Source: Pelosinus fermentans
GTDB lineage: Bacteria > Bacillota > Negativicutes > DSM-13327
DNA: 29,685 nt
Reading direction: 5' to 3'
NCBI GenBank assembly: GCA_002434245.1
Contig: DJJR01000077.1
Span: forward strand, 84,134-113,818
Part shown: positions 1-7,217 of the stretch, one piece after another
How positions within the stretch are numbered: the stretch's first letter is position 1
Layout of the letters: every line of letters begins with the position of its first letter
Made by a program: the position numbers and the translations under genes
The notes under the pieces: model-generated
Database searches by the model: none
Told to the model about the DNA's origin: nothing
Seen by the model: the letters and a program-made list of their open reading frames with translations, nothing else

Positions 1-44
1 ACCAGATTGGGATTTATTTTTAAGCAATTTTAATCAACTTCTCT

Positions 45-1031
45 TTACAGCCCAAAGGATTTGCGAAAATGCCTCGGGGAAAAGCCGTGAACCCTCTTAA
101 AGGCGGCGGAGAATTTGCTGGCGTTCTCGTAACCTATCTTGGTGGCAATGTTTTTGATACTCATTGCATCATTCCACAACATGCGCATGGCATATTTCAT
201 TTTTCCCCGGCGAATATAGTCATTGATCGTTATTTTATATTGTTCTTTAAAGCAGCGATATAGCTTAGTCACACTCATTTCAGCAATAAGCGCCAGTTGG
301 TCAATGGAAGGAGGCTGGAGAATATTTTTGTCAAGTTCAGCTCTGACCAATTCCAGATACTTGTAGTTTTGATACGTAACGTAATATTTTCGTTCACTTT
401 TTTGATGTCTTTTCCAGGAATATTCATCATGGACATTGCGTTGAACAAGGGCCAGGATTTCAACTATTTTACTTTCAAAATACATGGGAGATAGCTTGCC
501 GTTACGCACGGCAGCTTTCAACTGTTCAAAGACCAGTTGAATATCGGGAGCATCATAATGTCGGTTTTCCCAAGCAGAAGCATCGCTTGCTGCAAAGGGC
601 TGCTCCAGCGGGTGGTCCTTTAGATAGGCAGCCAGAAATTCGTTACTGACTGCAATGCTGGTATAAATCAGCCTTTGTACAGGCTGGAGAGTGACCTTGA
701 CCGCCTGTCCTTTATGCATAATCAGATGGATTCCCTGCCGCAGGTGACGGACCTTTTTTCCATTTTCGTGAATTGTAATTTCACCACCATCAATGGAAAA
801 CAAACACAAACAGTGCTGAGGCAGAGTATAAATCTGAGTAATGGCTTTAGCGATCAGAAGATACGTGGTCGTGACCAGCAAACCAGAGGCAGGATGAATC
901 TCCATCAGCCAGCCATCACTGGGGCATCCGGACGGAAAACGATACCAAATGCCGCAGCCATGGACTGCCCCTTCACCACCCAACCAAGCCATTAGCCCTT
1001 CATTACTCAATCGATTCTCATGTATGGTCAT
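45..1031 (-). CDS. AraC-family transcriptional regulator of siderophore uptake
   Basis: A 328-residue protein whose last ~100 residues form an AraC/XylS double helix-turn-helix: a first helix set around SIDQLALIAEMSVTKLYRCF, then IKNIATKIGYENASKFSAAF and the closing GFSPRHFRK. The N-terminal ~210 residues resemble the ligand-sensing part of PchR-like regulators only in general layout; I cannot assign the ligand. The ATG is preceded by AAGGAAGGTGAC at a normal distance. It is divergent from a TonB-dependent siderophore receptor, the usual arrangement for PchR/AlcR-type activators that switch on a receptor when the ferri-siderophore reaches the cytoplasm. A Fur box and a pair of direct repeats lie between the two genes, so iron control and autoregulation are likely. 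Family call is firm; the siderophore role is inferred from the neighbour. Confidence 0.9.
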   Translation of the reverse strand: MTIHENRLSNEGLMAWLGGEGAVHGCGIWYRFPSGCPSDGWLMEIHPASGLLVTTTYLLIAKAITQIYTLPQHCLCLFSIDGGEITIHENGKKVRHLRQGIHLIMHKGQAVKVTLQPVQRLIYTSIAVSNEFLAAYLKDHPLEQPFAASDASAWENRHYDAPDIQLVFEQLKAAVRNGKLSPMYFESKIVEILALVQRNVHDEYSWKRHQKSERKYYVTYQNYKYLELVRAELDKNILQPPSIDQLALIAEMSVTKLYRCFKEQYKITINDYIRRGKMKYAMRMLWNDAMSIKNIATKIGYENASKFSAAFKRVHGFSPRHFRKSFGL

Positions 1032-1140
1032 TTTATGTCACCTTCCTTTTTTTGAAAGACAGCAAGCAATTACTGCTATTTTTATTTACTTTATGATAAC
1101 AGGAATTGTAGTCGATCACAAACCAATTTCATAATTAAAT

Positions 1141-1180
1141 ACTCCATATTTATATAAAAGCACTCCATTCTGTATAAAAT
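1141..1180. promoter_or_regulatory. Two direct repeats, candidate AraC operator
   Basis: ACTCCAT followed by an AT-rich TATAAAA tail occurs at 1141 and again at 1162, exactly 21 bp apart on the same strand. Two direct half-sites two helical turns apart is how AraC-family dimers usually bind. The site lies upstream of the AraC gene and of the divergent receptor, so it could serve both. The pattern is seen; binding is inferred. Confidence 0.4.
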
Positions 1181-1202
1181 GATTCATATACTAATTGCCA
1201 AC

Positions 1203-1229
1203 AAAACATGATAATCATTATCATGTTTT
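1203..1229. promoter_or_regulatory. Fur box (27-bp perfect inverted repeat)
   Basis: A 27-bp inverted repeat with 13-bp perfect arms around a central C (1216); its core CATGATAATCATTATCATG closely matches the Fur consensus. It lies between the divergent AraC gene and siderophore receptor gene, about 50 bp upstream of the receptor's -35, and probably represses one or both under iron-replete conditions. Confidence 0.85.
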
Positions 1230-1278
1230 CAGTTATTTTTCTCCTCCTTAACCGTCACAAAATGAACCTGACCGACGA

Positions 1279-1308
1279 TTGACGCTATGAAAACCGCCTT
1301 GCTATAAT
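1279..1308 (+). promoter_or_regulatory. Sigma-70-type promoter of the siderophore receptor
   Basis: TTGACG (1279-1284), an 18-bp spacer, then TATAAT (1303-1308), giving a leader of roughly 105 nt before the receptor start. Just downstream is an imperfect dyad, CACAAGGTACCTGTG (1312-1326), that may be an additional operator. Assigned from consensus match and position. Confidence 0.6.
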
Positions 1309-1350
1309 GAGCCACAAGGTACCTGTGATGTAAGAGGAAGGAAGCTATTT

Positions 1351-1369
1351 GATAATAAGACTCATTTTC
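1351..1369. promoter_or_regulatory. Second, weaker Fur-box-like site in the receptor leader
   Basis: GATAATAAGACTCATTTTC matches 15 of 19 positions of the Fur consensus by hand count. It lies within the transcribed leader about 50 bp upstream of the receptor start codon. With the box at 1203-1229 it would bracket the receptor promoter. Confidence 0.4.
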
Positions 1370-1421
1370 ATTATTTTCTTAGCAATTATATCTCTATCAG
1401 ATAAAAAAGGGGAGTCGCTGA

Positions 1422-3611
1422 ATGAAAAAACAATTTCCCCTTACCGGGAAAAAACTGCTCTATGTTTTACTTGGCAGCAGCTTATTTTTACATTGGCCGG
1501 CAATGGTCTATGGAGCGGAAGCAACAGCAGAGCAACGCGAGGATGGGCAGGAAACGATTAATGAAGATGCTGGAAAACAGCAAGAATTTAGCCTAGAGGG
1601 AGTAGAAGTAACTGCCAATAAAGAGGCTGCCGATGAGCGCTGGGTAGCCAAGCGCAGCAGCGCAGGCACCAAGACGGATACAGCTCTCAGTGATATACCC
1701 CAGTCAATCAGTATCGTCACCCGCGAGCAAATGGATGAGCGCGGGGTAATTGATCTGGCCCAGGCCGTGGAATACAGCGCGGGGGTTCATGCCAATATTT
1801 ATGGCAATGATACCCGCTGGAACTGGAGCTATGTCCGGGGCTTCCGTGTCGGCTACAGCAACACCACGGTCGATGGCTTGCAACTATTTGATAACGGGAA
1901 TTTCGCGATTTGGGACTTTGAAAACTATGGAATGGAGCAAGTGGGAATTATCAAGGGACCAGCCTCTGTCACCTATGGCGGCAGCTCTCCCGGCGGGATG
2001 TTTAATATGACGACCAAGCGGCCAACGGCTCAAGCCATAAGGGAAGTCCGGCTCCAGGGCGGCACCGACAGCTACAAAAGTGCAGCCATCGACGTAGGCG
2101 ACAAGATTAACGGGCAGGAAAACCTCACCTTCCGTCTGACTGCACTGGCCAGGGAACGGGATTTACCGGTGGATTACAGCTGGTCAAAACGAACGTTTAT
2201 TGCCCCTTCGCTCAGCTGGAAACCCGATGAGGACACCAACATTACCTTCCAGGCCCACTATTTAAAAGATAAACTGGCCGGTGGCAGCCGGCCCCTTACA
2301 GTATATTACCCCAATCACAAGCTTTATGGTTTTTCGGAAAAACTGAATTTGGGCGAGCCTGGCTGGGACGGTTATGAGCGGGAGCAATCCTACTTCGGCT
2401 ATCTGCTGGATCACAAAGTCAACGATATCTGGATGCTACATCAAAATTTCCGCTACGGCCAGGTGGACATGCGCTACAATATGGCCGGAGGCACGCTGCA
2501 GGCTGATGGAAGAACACTGAAACGCGAGGCCTCCATTTCTGATGAGACGCTCGATTCATATACCTTTGACACTTACGGCGAAGCCAAATGGTCGGGCGGC
2601 GCAATCGATCATACCTCCCTGGTGGGGATTGATTACCGTCATGCTGACTGGACCAATCGCTATGTCGAGTGGGCAATCACCGATCTGGACATTTACGACT
2701 TAAATTACACCGGTTCGGTTACCGAGGTGTATGCGCCGGTTATCTATAAAGCCAAGGCCAAACAAACCGGGGTTTATCTGCAGGATCAGATGAAATTCGG
2801 CGACAAGTGGGTGGCGACCGTAAGCGGCCGCCAGGACTGGTATCAGTTGAACGGCATCAATCCTCAGACTGAAGACAAAACAACGATTGACCAGGATGCC
2901 TTTACCGGCCGGGCCGGCTTGGTCTATCACGCCACCAGCGAGCTGTCGCCCTACATCAGCTACTCCGAATCCTTCCAGCCACAATCTGGTACCGACCGGA
3001 ACAACAATCCTTTTAAGCCGACCACCGGGCGGCAATACGAACTAGGCGTACAATATGAACCAAAAAAGACGAACGCCCGCTTTACAGCGGCAATCTTCGA
3101 TTTGCGCAGGCAGAATGTTTTGACTACAGACCCCTTAAATACAGAAAATGAGTATTATAACGTGCAAACCGGTGAAGTAACCTCTAAAGGCTTAGAACTG
3201 GAAGCCAATGTAGCCGTTAAAGATCTCAACCTTACGGCTTCTTATACCTTACTGAATGCCAAAACCACCAGGAGCAATACCGCTTCGGAAGTGGGTCTGC
3301 GCACCACCGGCGTGCCCCGCCAGAGCGCAACCTTCTGGGCCGACTATACAGTGCCGGGGAAGAAACTTAAAGGTCTGGGGTTCGGGGCCGGCGTGCGGTA
3401 TATCGGATCGACCTACTTTTCCTCCAATACCGTCAGACTGGGCGGCGCAGTTGTGGCAGATGCCCAGGTCCGTTATGAAACAGGCAACTGGCGTTATGCT
3501 CTCAATATACGCAACCTCTTTGACAAGCAGTATCAAACATACGCCTATAGTACTTATGGAGTTGCCGCTGAAGAACGAACTGTCTTATTAACTGCCACCT
3601 ATCACTGGTAG
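1422..3611 (+). CDS. TonB-dependent siderophore receptor
   Basis: A 729-residue outer-membrane receptor. It has a signal peptide (hydrophobic stretch about residues 12-30, likely cleaved after VYGAEA), a candidate TonB box in FSLEGVEVTA, and a plug domain with DIPQSISIVTREQMDERG, a VRGF motif and the IIKGPASVTYG segment. A long beta-barrel follows, ending in an aromatic residue (ATYHW) as expected for BAM-dependent assembly. Length and plug motifs fit the TonB-dependent siderophore receptor family (FhuA/FpvA type); the exact siderophore cannot be read. It has its own promoter and Fur sites and is divergent from an AraC regulator. ExbB/ExbD/TonB, needed to power it, are encoded at 16-17.8 kb. 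Start chosen from GGGGAG 7 nt upstream of ATG. Confidence 0.93.
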   Translation: MKKQFPLTGKKLLYVLLGSSLFLHWPAMVYGAEATAEQREDGQETINEDAGKQQEFSLEGVEVTANKEAADERWVAKRSSAGTKTDTALSDIPQSISIVTREQMDERGVIDLAQAVEYSAGVHANIYGNDTRWNWSYVRGFRVGYSNTTVDGLQLFDNGNFAIWDFENYGMEQVGIIKGPASVTYGGSSPGGMFNMTTKRPTAQAIREVRLQGGTDSYKSAAIDVGDKINGQENLTFRLTALARERDLPVDYSWSKRTFIAPSLSWKPDEDTNITFQAHYLKDKLAGGSRPLTVYYPNHKLYGFSEKLNLGEPGWDGYEREQSYFGYLLDHKVNDIWMLHQNFRYGQVDMRYNMAGGTLQADGRTLKREASISDETLDSYTFDTYGEAKWSGGAIDHTSLVGIDYRHADWTNRYVEWAITDLDIYDLNYTGSVTEVYAPVIYKAKAKQTGVYLQDQMKFGDKWVATVSGRQDWYQLNGINPQTEDKTTIDQDAFTGRAGLVYHATSELSPYISYSESFQPQSGTDRNNNPFKPTTGRQYELGVQYEPKKTNARFTAAIFDLRRQNVLTTDPLNTENEYYNVQTGEVTSKGLELEANVAVKDLNLTASYTLLNAKTTRSNTASEVGLRTTGVPRQSATFWADYTVPGKKLKGLGFGAGVRYIGSTYFSSNTVRLGGAVVADAQVRYETGNWRYALNIRNLFDKQYQTYAYSTYGVAAEERTVLLTATYHW

Positions 3612-3638
3612 AAGAAAGTGCCAGGATTAGACAATAGC

Positions 3639-3685
3639 AGTAAAACGTCAGGGATTACCGCTTACGGTATCCCTGGCGTTTTACT
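3639..3685. terminator. Bidirectional terminator between convergent genes
   Basis: Long hairpin: AGTAAAACG..CAGGGAT..ACCG pairs with CGGTATCCCTG.CGTTTTACT around a CTTA loop, with one bulged T and one G-T pair. The A-run and T-run at its base make it work in both directions, closing the receptor gene on the plus strand and the heme operon on the minus strand. Confidence 0.85.
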
Positions 3686-3703
3686 TTCCATATTAAAGGT
3701 TGA

Positions 3704-4126
3704 TTACTGGCGAAGTTTCGGCGAATCCAGCCAAAAACCGGCTACCTTCTCTAAACCATCAGCATCGCTTAGGACCAGCCGAATGGTCACTGCCTCTTCC
3801 AATGTACATTTACTCCGGTAGATCATGATATGGTAGTCACCTTGTTGTTCTGTTCCCATAAATTCTTTGCCAATAAAAATTCCAATCTTCCCTTTAATAT
3901 CCTTGCTCATAGTTTTAAAAACCGGTTCAGTCAGCCTTGCCTTCATCTCCTGGTCAAAGTCCCGTGAAAAAAAGGCATAGTCTTCTTGATTCAGCCCCGA
4001 CAAAATGCCATCCACCATCCGGGCGGCATTCACTGCTTCTTCACCGACCGGCTCTGCTGCCCAAGCCCCCGCCCCACTCCCCCAGATCAAGCACAACATT
4101 AGCAAAACTATACTGATTTGCCTCAC
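3704..4126 (-). CDS. Small secreted protein, DUF3887-like
   Basis: A 140-residue protein with a clear signal peptide (hydrophobic residues about 4-20, likely cleavage after AWAAEP). The mature part has the look of DUF3887 domains: a helical start ending in FFSRDFDQEMKARL, then beta-strands with YHIMIYRSKC and a final LEKVAGFWLDSP. No catalytic motif is apparent. It starts with GTG after AGGAGGTGCCGCA and is the last gene of the minus-strand heme operon, 81 bp after the ChaN-family gene. The signal peptide and position suggest an envelope protein co-expressed with heme uptake. Function is unknown and the DUF assignment is moderate. Confidence 0.6.
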   Translation of the reverse strand: MRQISIVLLMLCLIWGSGAGAWAAEPVGEEAVNAARMVDGILSGLNQEDYAFFSRDFDQEMKARLTEPVFKTMSKDIKGKIGIFIGKEFMGTEQQGDYHIMIYRSKCTLEEAVTIRLVLSDADGLEKVAGFWLDSPKLRQ

Positions 4127-4207
4127 TGCGGCACCTCCTAGTCAGACTTCACCAACCTATTCGTTTTATTGGCCGCTTATGCCTGCCATACGCTTCCAAT
4201 TCTCAGA

Positions 4208-5095
4208 TTAAAGTGTTGTTCGTTTAACAAATATCACGATGTCGCCGTCGGCCTGCAGACTCCTTGCCTTGGCTGCCCCGTCTCCAAAGTCATCCACAAG
4301 GACAGGTGTGATAACCAGAATTCTCAAACCCGGTTCCAGCGCCTGTAGTTTCTCGACGACGCCCAGCCGATAGCGGCTATGGAAATCTCCCTGGTAATGG
4401 ATGATTTTCCTATCAGGATAGCGGCGATAATACTCCATAATGCTTTGGGCCATCGTGTCATCCTTCAGGCACTGGGCACGATAGAAAGCCTCCATTTGCT
4501 CTTTAGGCATAGCCTTTACGGACTGCATCTGGGCAAAGAAGCGCCGTTTGTATTCGCTGTCAGGAGTGCGGTGAACCGCAGGCAGGTACTGCTGCATGGT
4601 TTCATCAACCCCTTCCAGTGAACCCTGTTTCGCATAGTCCGAGGCCATCCGTCGGGGAATGTTGGCAGCAAGCACTTGCAGTCCTTTCTTTTTCGCGAAC
4701 TCGACTAAAGGGCGGTAATCCCTTTGGTAGTTTGGCCAGGGACGGGACTGGGCTAAGAAAGTAGTTTCAGTTATGTCACTGGCCAGATAGTCATTCAGCA
4801 GTTGCTGCACATCGCGTTCAAACATTTCCAGGGAGACGGCCAGCATGGGGTGTTGGACATAAACGGTTTGCAGCAACTCTTCTTCCAGACGATGGAGAGC
4901 TTGATTGTCGTGGTATTCGCCGAATATCACGACATTGTATTCCCTGACTAGCTGACTGACATCCTCTACTGACACAGCCTTCCCTGAAACGGTTTCATAG
5001 CACTGGTAAACAACTGAATTCGCCTCTACCACAGCAGAAAAGAAGGTCATCCCTATGGCAATCAGCAGTATAATTGATCTCATCATTAGCTTCAT
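4208..5095 (-). CDS. chaN: ChaN-family heme-binding protein
   Basis: ChaN-family protein (PF04187 type), 295 residues with the start used here. A hydrophobic signal segment at residues ~5-22 is followed by family-typical stretches: VVIFGEYHDNQALHRLEEEL, LEMFERDVQQLLNDYL, a PNYQRDYRPLVEFAKKKG segment and YQGDFHSRYRLG near the C terminus. Campylobacter ChaN binds stacked heme pairs, which fits the neighbouring heme-type receptor and HutW gene. There is no lipobox cysteine at the signal end, so it may be periplasmic rather than a lipoprotein. I place the start at 5095 because it gives a normal signal peptide and an ATGA overlap with the receptor stop; an upstream GTG at 5122 would put polar residues in front of it. 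Translation is probably coupled to the receptor. Confidence 0.85.
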   Translation of the reverse strand: MKLMMRSIILLIAIGMTFFSAVVEANSVVYQCYETVSGKAVSVEDVSQLVREYNVVIFGEYHDNQALHRLEEELLQTVYVQHPMLAVSLEMFERDVQQLLNDYLASDITETTFLAQSRPWPNYQRDYRPLVEFAKKKGLQVLAANIPRRMASDYAKQGSLEGVDETMQQYLPAVHRTPDSEYKRRFFAQMQSVKAMPKEQMEAFYRAQCLKDDTMAQSIMEYYRRYPDRKIIHYQGDFHSRYRLGVVEKLQALEPGLRILVITPVLVDDFGDGAAKARSLQADGDIVIFVKRTTL

Positions 5096-7035
5096 ATTGT
5101 GACACTCATACCAAATCTCCACAAACGGCCTTCGAGGATCAGGTCATCGATTTTTTTATCGAGGATATTATCAATACCAACATAAGAGTCATATTTATCA
5201 TTCCATTTTTTGTTGATCACAAAGTTTAATGTATTATAGTTGTAATCAGCTTCAACATAGCGGTAGTCACGCACCCATTCATGCCATAGAATACCACTAA
5301 TTCCCGTATTTTGAATATCATCATAATGCAGCTGCAATGAATACCTGTTTTTTGCCCTGCTGCTCAGGCGTTCATGGGTTTTAGAGTTTTCAGCGTCCAG
5401 ATAATTATAAGCAGATTTCAGCGTAAATTTATCGTTCAGATGCCTTCCAGCTTCAAGTTCAATGCCTTTTATCTTAGCTTTATCAATATTGATGTATTTT
5501 GAATTAAAAACCATCCCAGTCCCGGGAATGTAGCTCATTGTGTCGTTTGTTCCAATCAGATCGGTAACGTCGTTATAAAAGTAGGTTACTTTTCCAAAAT
5601 CATTTCCTCTTTCTCCTTCAAAGCTTATATCATAATTAGTTGATTTTTCCGGTTTTAAATCGGGGTTACCAACAACAATAACAGTCATGTTGGGCACAGG
5701 TCGATGAGTCATTTTCATATATAGCTCACTGACACTGGGCGCTTTAAATCCTTTTCCAAAATTTGCTTTAAAGCGATAATTACTATCCATTTTGTAAGTC
5801 ATACCAATTTTAGGACTAAAATTATCGCCAAATTTATTACTGTCGTCATACCGCAGGGATGGAATAATTAACAGTTTGCGATTAACAGCCCATTCATCTT
5901 GTACGTAGGCGGCCTGATATTTTATTTCTTTTTCTGATATGGGTTTGCTTATTCCATGCTCAATGATCGTAGAAGCATGATCACCATTGTCTTCCAGCCG
6001 GGTCCCACGATATTTAGACGAGCGGTATTCACCGCCGAATGTCAGTACATGCTCATCGTCCAATTTCACCGTATTTCTCCCGTCAACTACCCAGGTTTTA
6101 TACTTTGCTCTGTCAAAGTCACTATAGGTTCCACTCTCAAGCAATGTATCATTATTTTTTTCCAGCTGATTAAAATAAGCCCGCAATTCATAATTTCCTC
6201 GCGAATTGATACCACGATAATTGATGCCGTAAGAATTTCTCGTATTGGTATAATAATCTCTGCTGCCATCAGTAAATCCTGATTTCAAGTGTTCACTCAT
6301 TCTTTCATAAAAGACATCCAGGTTCTTACCTGGCGACATATCGTAGGTTCCACTGATATTATAGAATTGACGCGGTCCATACATATTCGTACTATCGGTT
6401 CGTGACCTCTCTTTAATCTCAGTAAAAAGTGTATCGACTACCCATGCCCATTTCCCTTCTTTACCTAAGTCAAAACGGAAGGAAGCGTTTTGTTGCTTGC
6501 TGCTGTTTGACAACCCTACAGTAGTCTGTGGTTTTTCCGATTTACGCATAATAATATTGATGACGCCGCCCAAAGCATCTGATCCATAAAGAGAGCTAAC
6601 GGGTCCCCGTACGATTTCGATTCGTTCCACATTATTAATATTAATCCGGTTTAATTCGTAATAATTCATGGTTGATCCCGTATCTTCCCCTGCCATACGT
6701 CGACCATCAATCAAAATCAGGGACTGGTTCGTATTCATACCACGCAAACTAACCTGATTGCCTGTCATTCCCGCTTCAGAAAGATTTAAATTCATGGCCA
6801 GCTTCAATGCCGCTACTACACTGTCAGCACCCATGGTTTCGATATCCTGCCGGGTAATGACCTCAACACTGGCTGGTATATCCTTCACATTCTGCTTGGT
6901 CCGGGTGGCAGTAACCACTACCTCACTAAACTGGTAAGGTTCCTCCTCGGCATAAGCAGGCAGACTCAATGCCGCCATAATACCGATACTTAATAACACC
7001 ACTTTGCTTTTCTTCCGATTTTGTCTCATTTTCAT
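5092..7035 (-). CDS. TonB-dependent heme-type outer-membrane receptor
   Basis: A 647-residue TonB-dependent receptor. It has a signal peptide ending near LPAYAEEE, a candidate TonB box FSEVVVTATR, and a plug with DIPASVEVITRQDIETMGA, LRGMNTNQSLILIDGRRMAG and VERIEIVRGPVSSLYGSDAL. In the barrel, GFKAPSVSELY and GNPDLKPEKSTNYD correspond to the FRAP and NPNL boxes of heme receptors, with a histidine (THRPVPN) between them as in HemR-type receptors. Neighbours (HutW upstream, ChaN downstream) support heme or heme-protein transport; hydroxamate or vitamin cargo cannot be excluded. The start at 7035 is chosen for GAAAGGAAG 7 nt upstream and a normal signal peptide; the longer reading frame from 7083 adds 16 unlikely residues. 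A conserved leader hairpin lies about 115 nt upstream. Confidence 0.9.
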   Translation of the reverse strand: MKMRQNRKKSKVVLLSIGIMAALSLPAYAEEEPYQFSEVVVTATRTKQNVKDIPASVEVITRQDIETMGADSVVAALKLAMNLNLSEAGMTGNQVSLRGMNTNQSLILIDGRRMAGEDTGSTMNYYELNRININNVERIEIVRGPVSSLYGSDALGGVINIIMRKSEKPQTTVGLSNSSKQQNASFRFDLGKEGKWAWVVDTLFTEIKERSRTDSTNMYGPRQFYNISGTYDMSPGKNLDVFYERMSEHLKSGFTDGSRDYYTNTRNSYGINYRGINSRGNYELRAYFNQLEKNNDTLLESGTYSDFDRAKYKTWVVDGRNTVKLDDEHVLTFGGEYRSSKYRGTRLEDNGDHASTIIEHGISKPISEKEIKYQAAYVQDEWAVNRKLLIIPSLRYDDSNKFGDNFSPKIGMTYKMDSNYRFKANFGKGFKAPSVSELYMKMTHRPVPNMTVIVVGNPDLKPEKSTNYDISFEGERGNDFGKVTYFYNDVTDLIGTNDTMSYIPGTGMVFNSKYINIDKAKIKGIELEAGRHLNDKFTLKSAYNYLDAENSKTHERLSSRAKNRYSLQLHYDDIQNTGISGILWHEWVRDYRYVEADYNYNTLNFVINKKWNDKYDSYVGIDNILDKKIDDLILEGRLWRFGMSVTI

Positions 7036-7095
7036 ATACGATCTTCCTTTCTTATATTGTAGTAAAGCCGACAACTTTATCACTTTATCTATGAG

Positions 7096-7110
7096 CTAAC
7101 TTGAGTTCAT
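7096..7110 (-). other. Four-codon mini-ORF with a strong ribosome binding site
   Basis: On the minus strand AAAGGAG, 6 nt, then ATG AAC TCA AGT TAG. It sits between the leader hairpin and the heme receptor start. It could be a regulatory uORF or a relic of an older start; nothing else supports it. Confidence 0.2.
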
Positions 7111-7122
7111 AATCGACTCCTT

Positions 7123-7142
7123 TCAATAACTTAAGTTATTGA
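7123..7142. promoter_or_regulatory. 20-bp perfect palindrome in the heme receptor leader
   Basis: TCAATAACTTAAGTTATTGA is self-complementary over all 20 bases. It lies just downstream of leader element A and just upstream of the AAAGGAG of the mini-ORF. It may be an operator or an RNA hairpin that blocks that site; it has no T-run typical of a terminator. Confidence 0.4.
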
Positions 7143-7147
7143 TAACA

Positions 7148-7202
7148 GAAAATAGCAAAGCTCCATGCGGTATTAGACCGTCATGGAGCTCACAGGCTCT
7201 CT
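7148..7202 (-). promoter_or_regulatory. Conserved leader hairpin, copy A (upstream of heme receptor)
   Basis: Read on the minus strand: AGAGAGCC, TGT, then a hairpin AGCTCCATG-A-CGGT, loop CTAAT, ACCG-CATGGAGCT followed by TTTGCTATTTTC. The stem has 13 pairs with one bulged A. The same AGAGAGCC-NN(N)-GAGCTCC hairpin is found at 12284-12341 and 12932-12986. The stem here has A-T where the others have G-C, a compensatory change. It lies 15 nt after the hutW stop, so within the operon it could act as an attenuator between hutW and the receptor. See findings. Confidence 0.6.
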
Positions 7203-7217
7203 AAAAGGACCCGGCAA

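Noticed and set aside
1349..1561. 70-codon frame overlapping the start of the siderophore receptor
   Set aside because: It runs out of frame into the receptor gene; the hydrophobic start comes from AT-rich leader DNA and the Fur-like site.
3256..3591. 111-codon frame inside the siderophore receptor gene
   Set aside because: An out-of-frame shadow of a GC-rich part of the receptor, without ribosome binding site or recognisable domain.
7148..7202. Leader copy A as only the terminator of hutW
   Set aside because: Possible for this copy alone, but copies B and C with the same AGAGAGCC and stem lie between promoters and their genes, so a simple end-of-gene terminator does not explain the motif.
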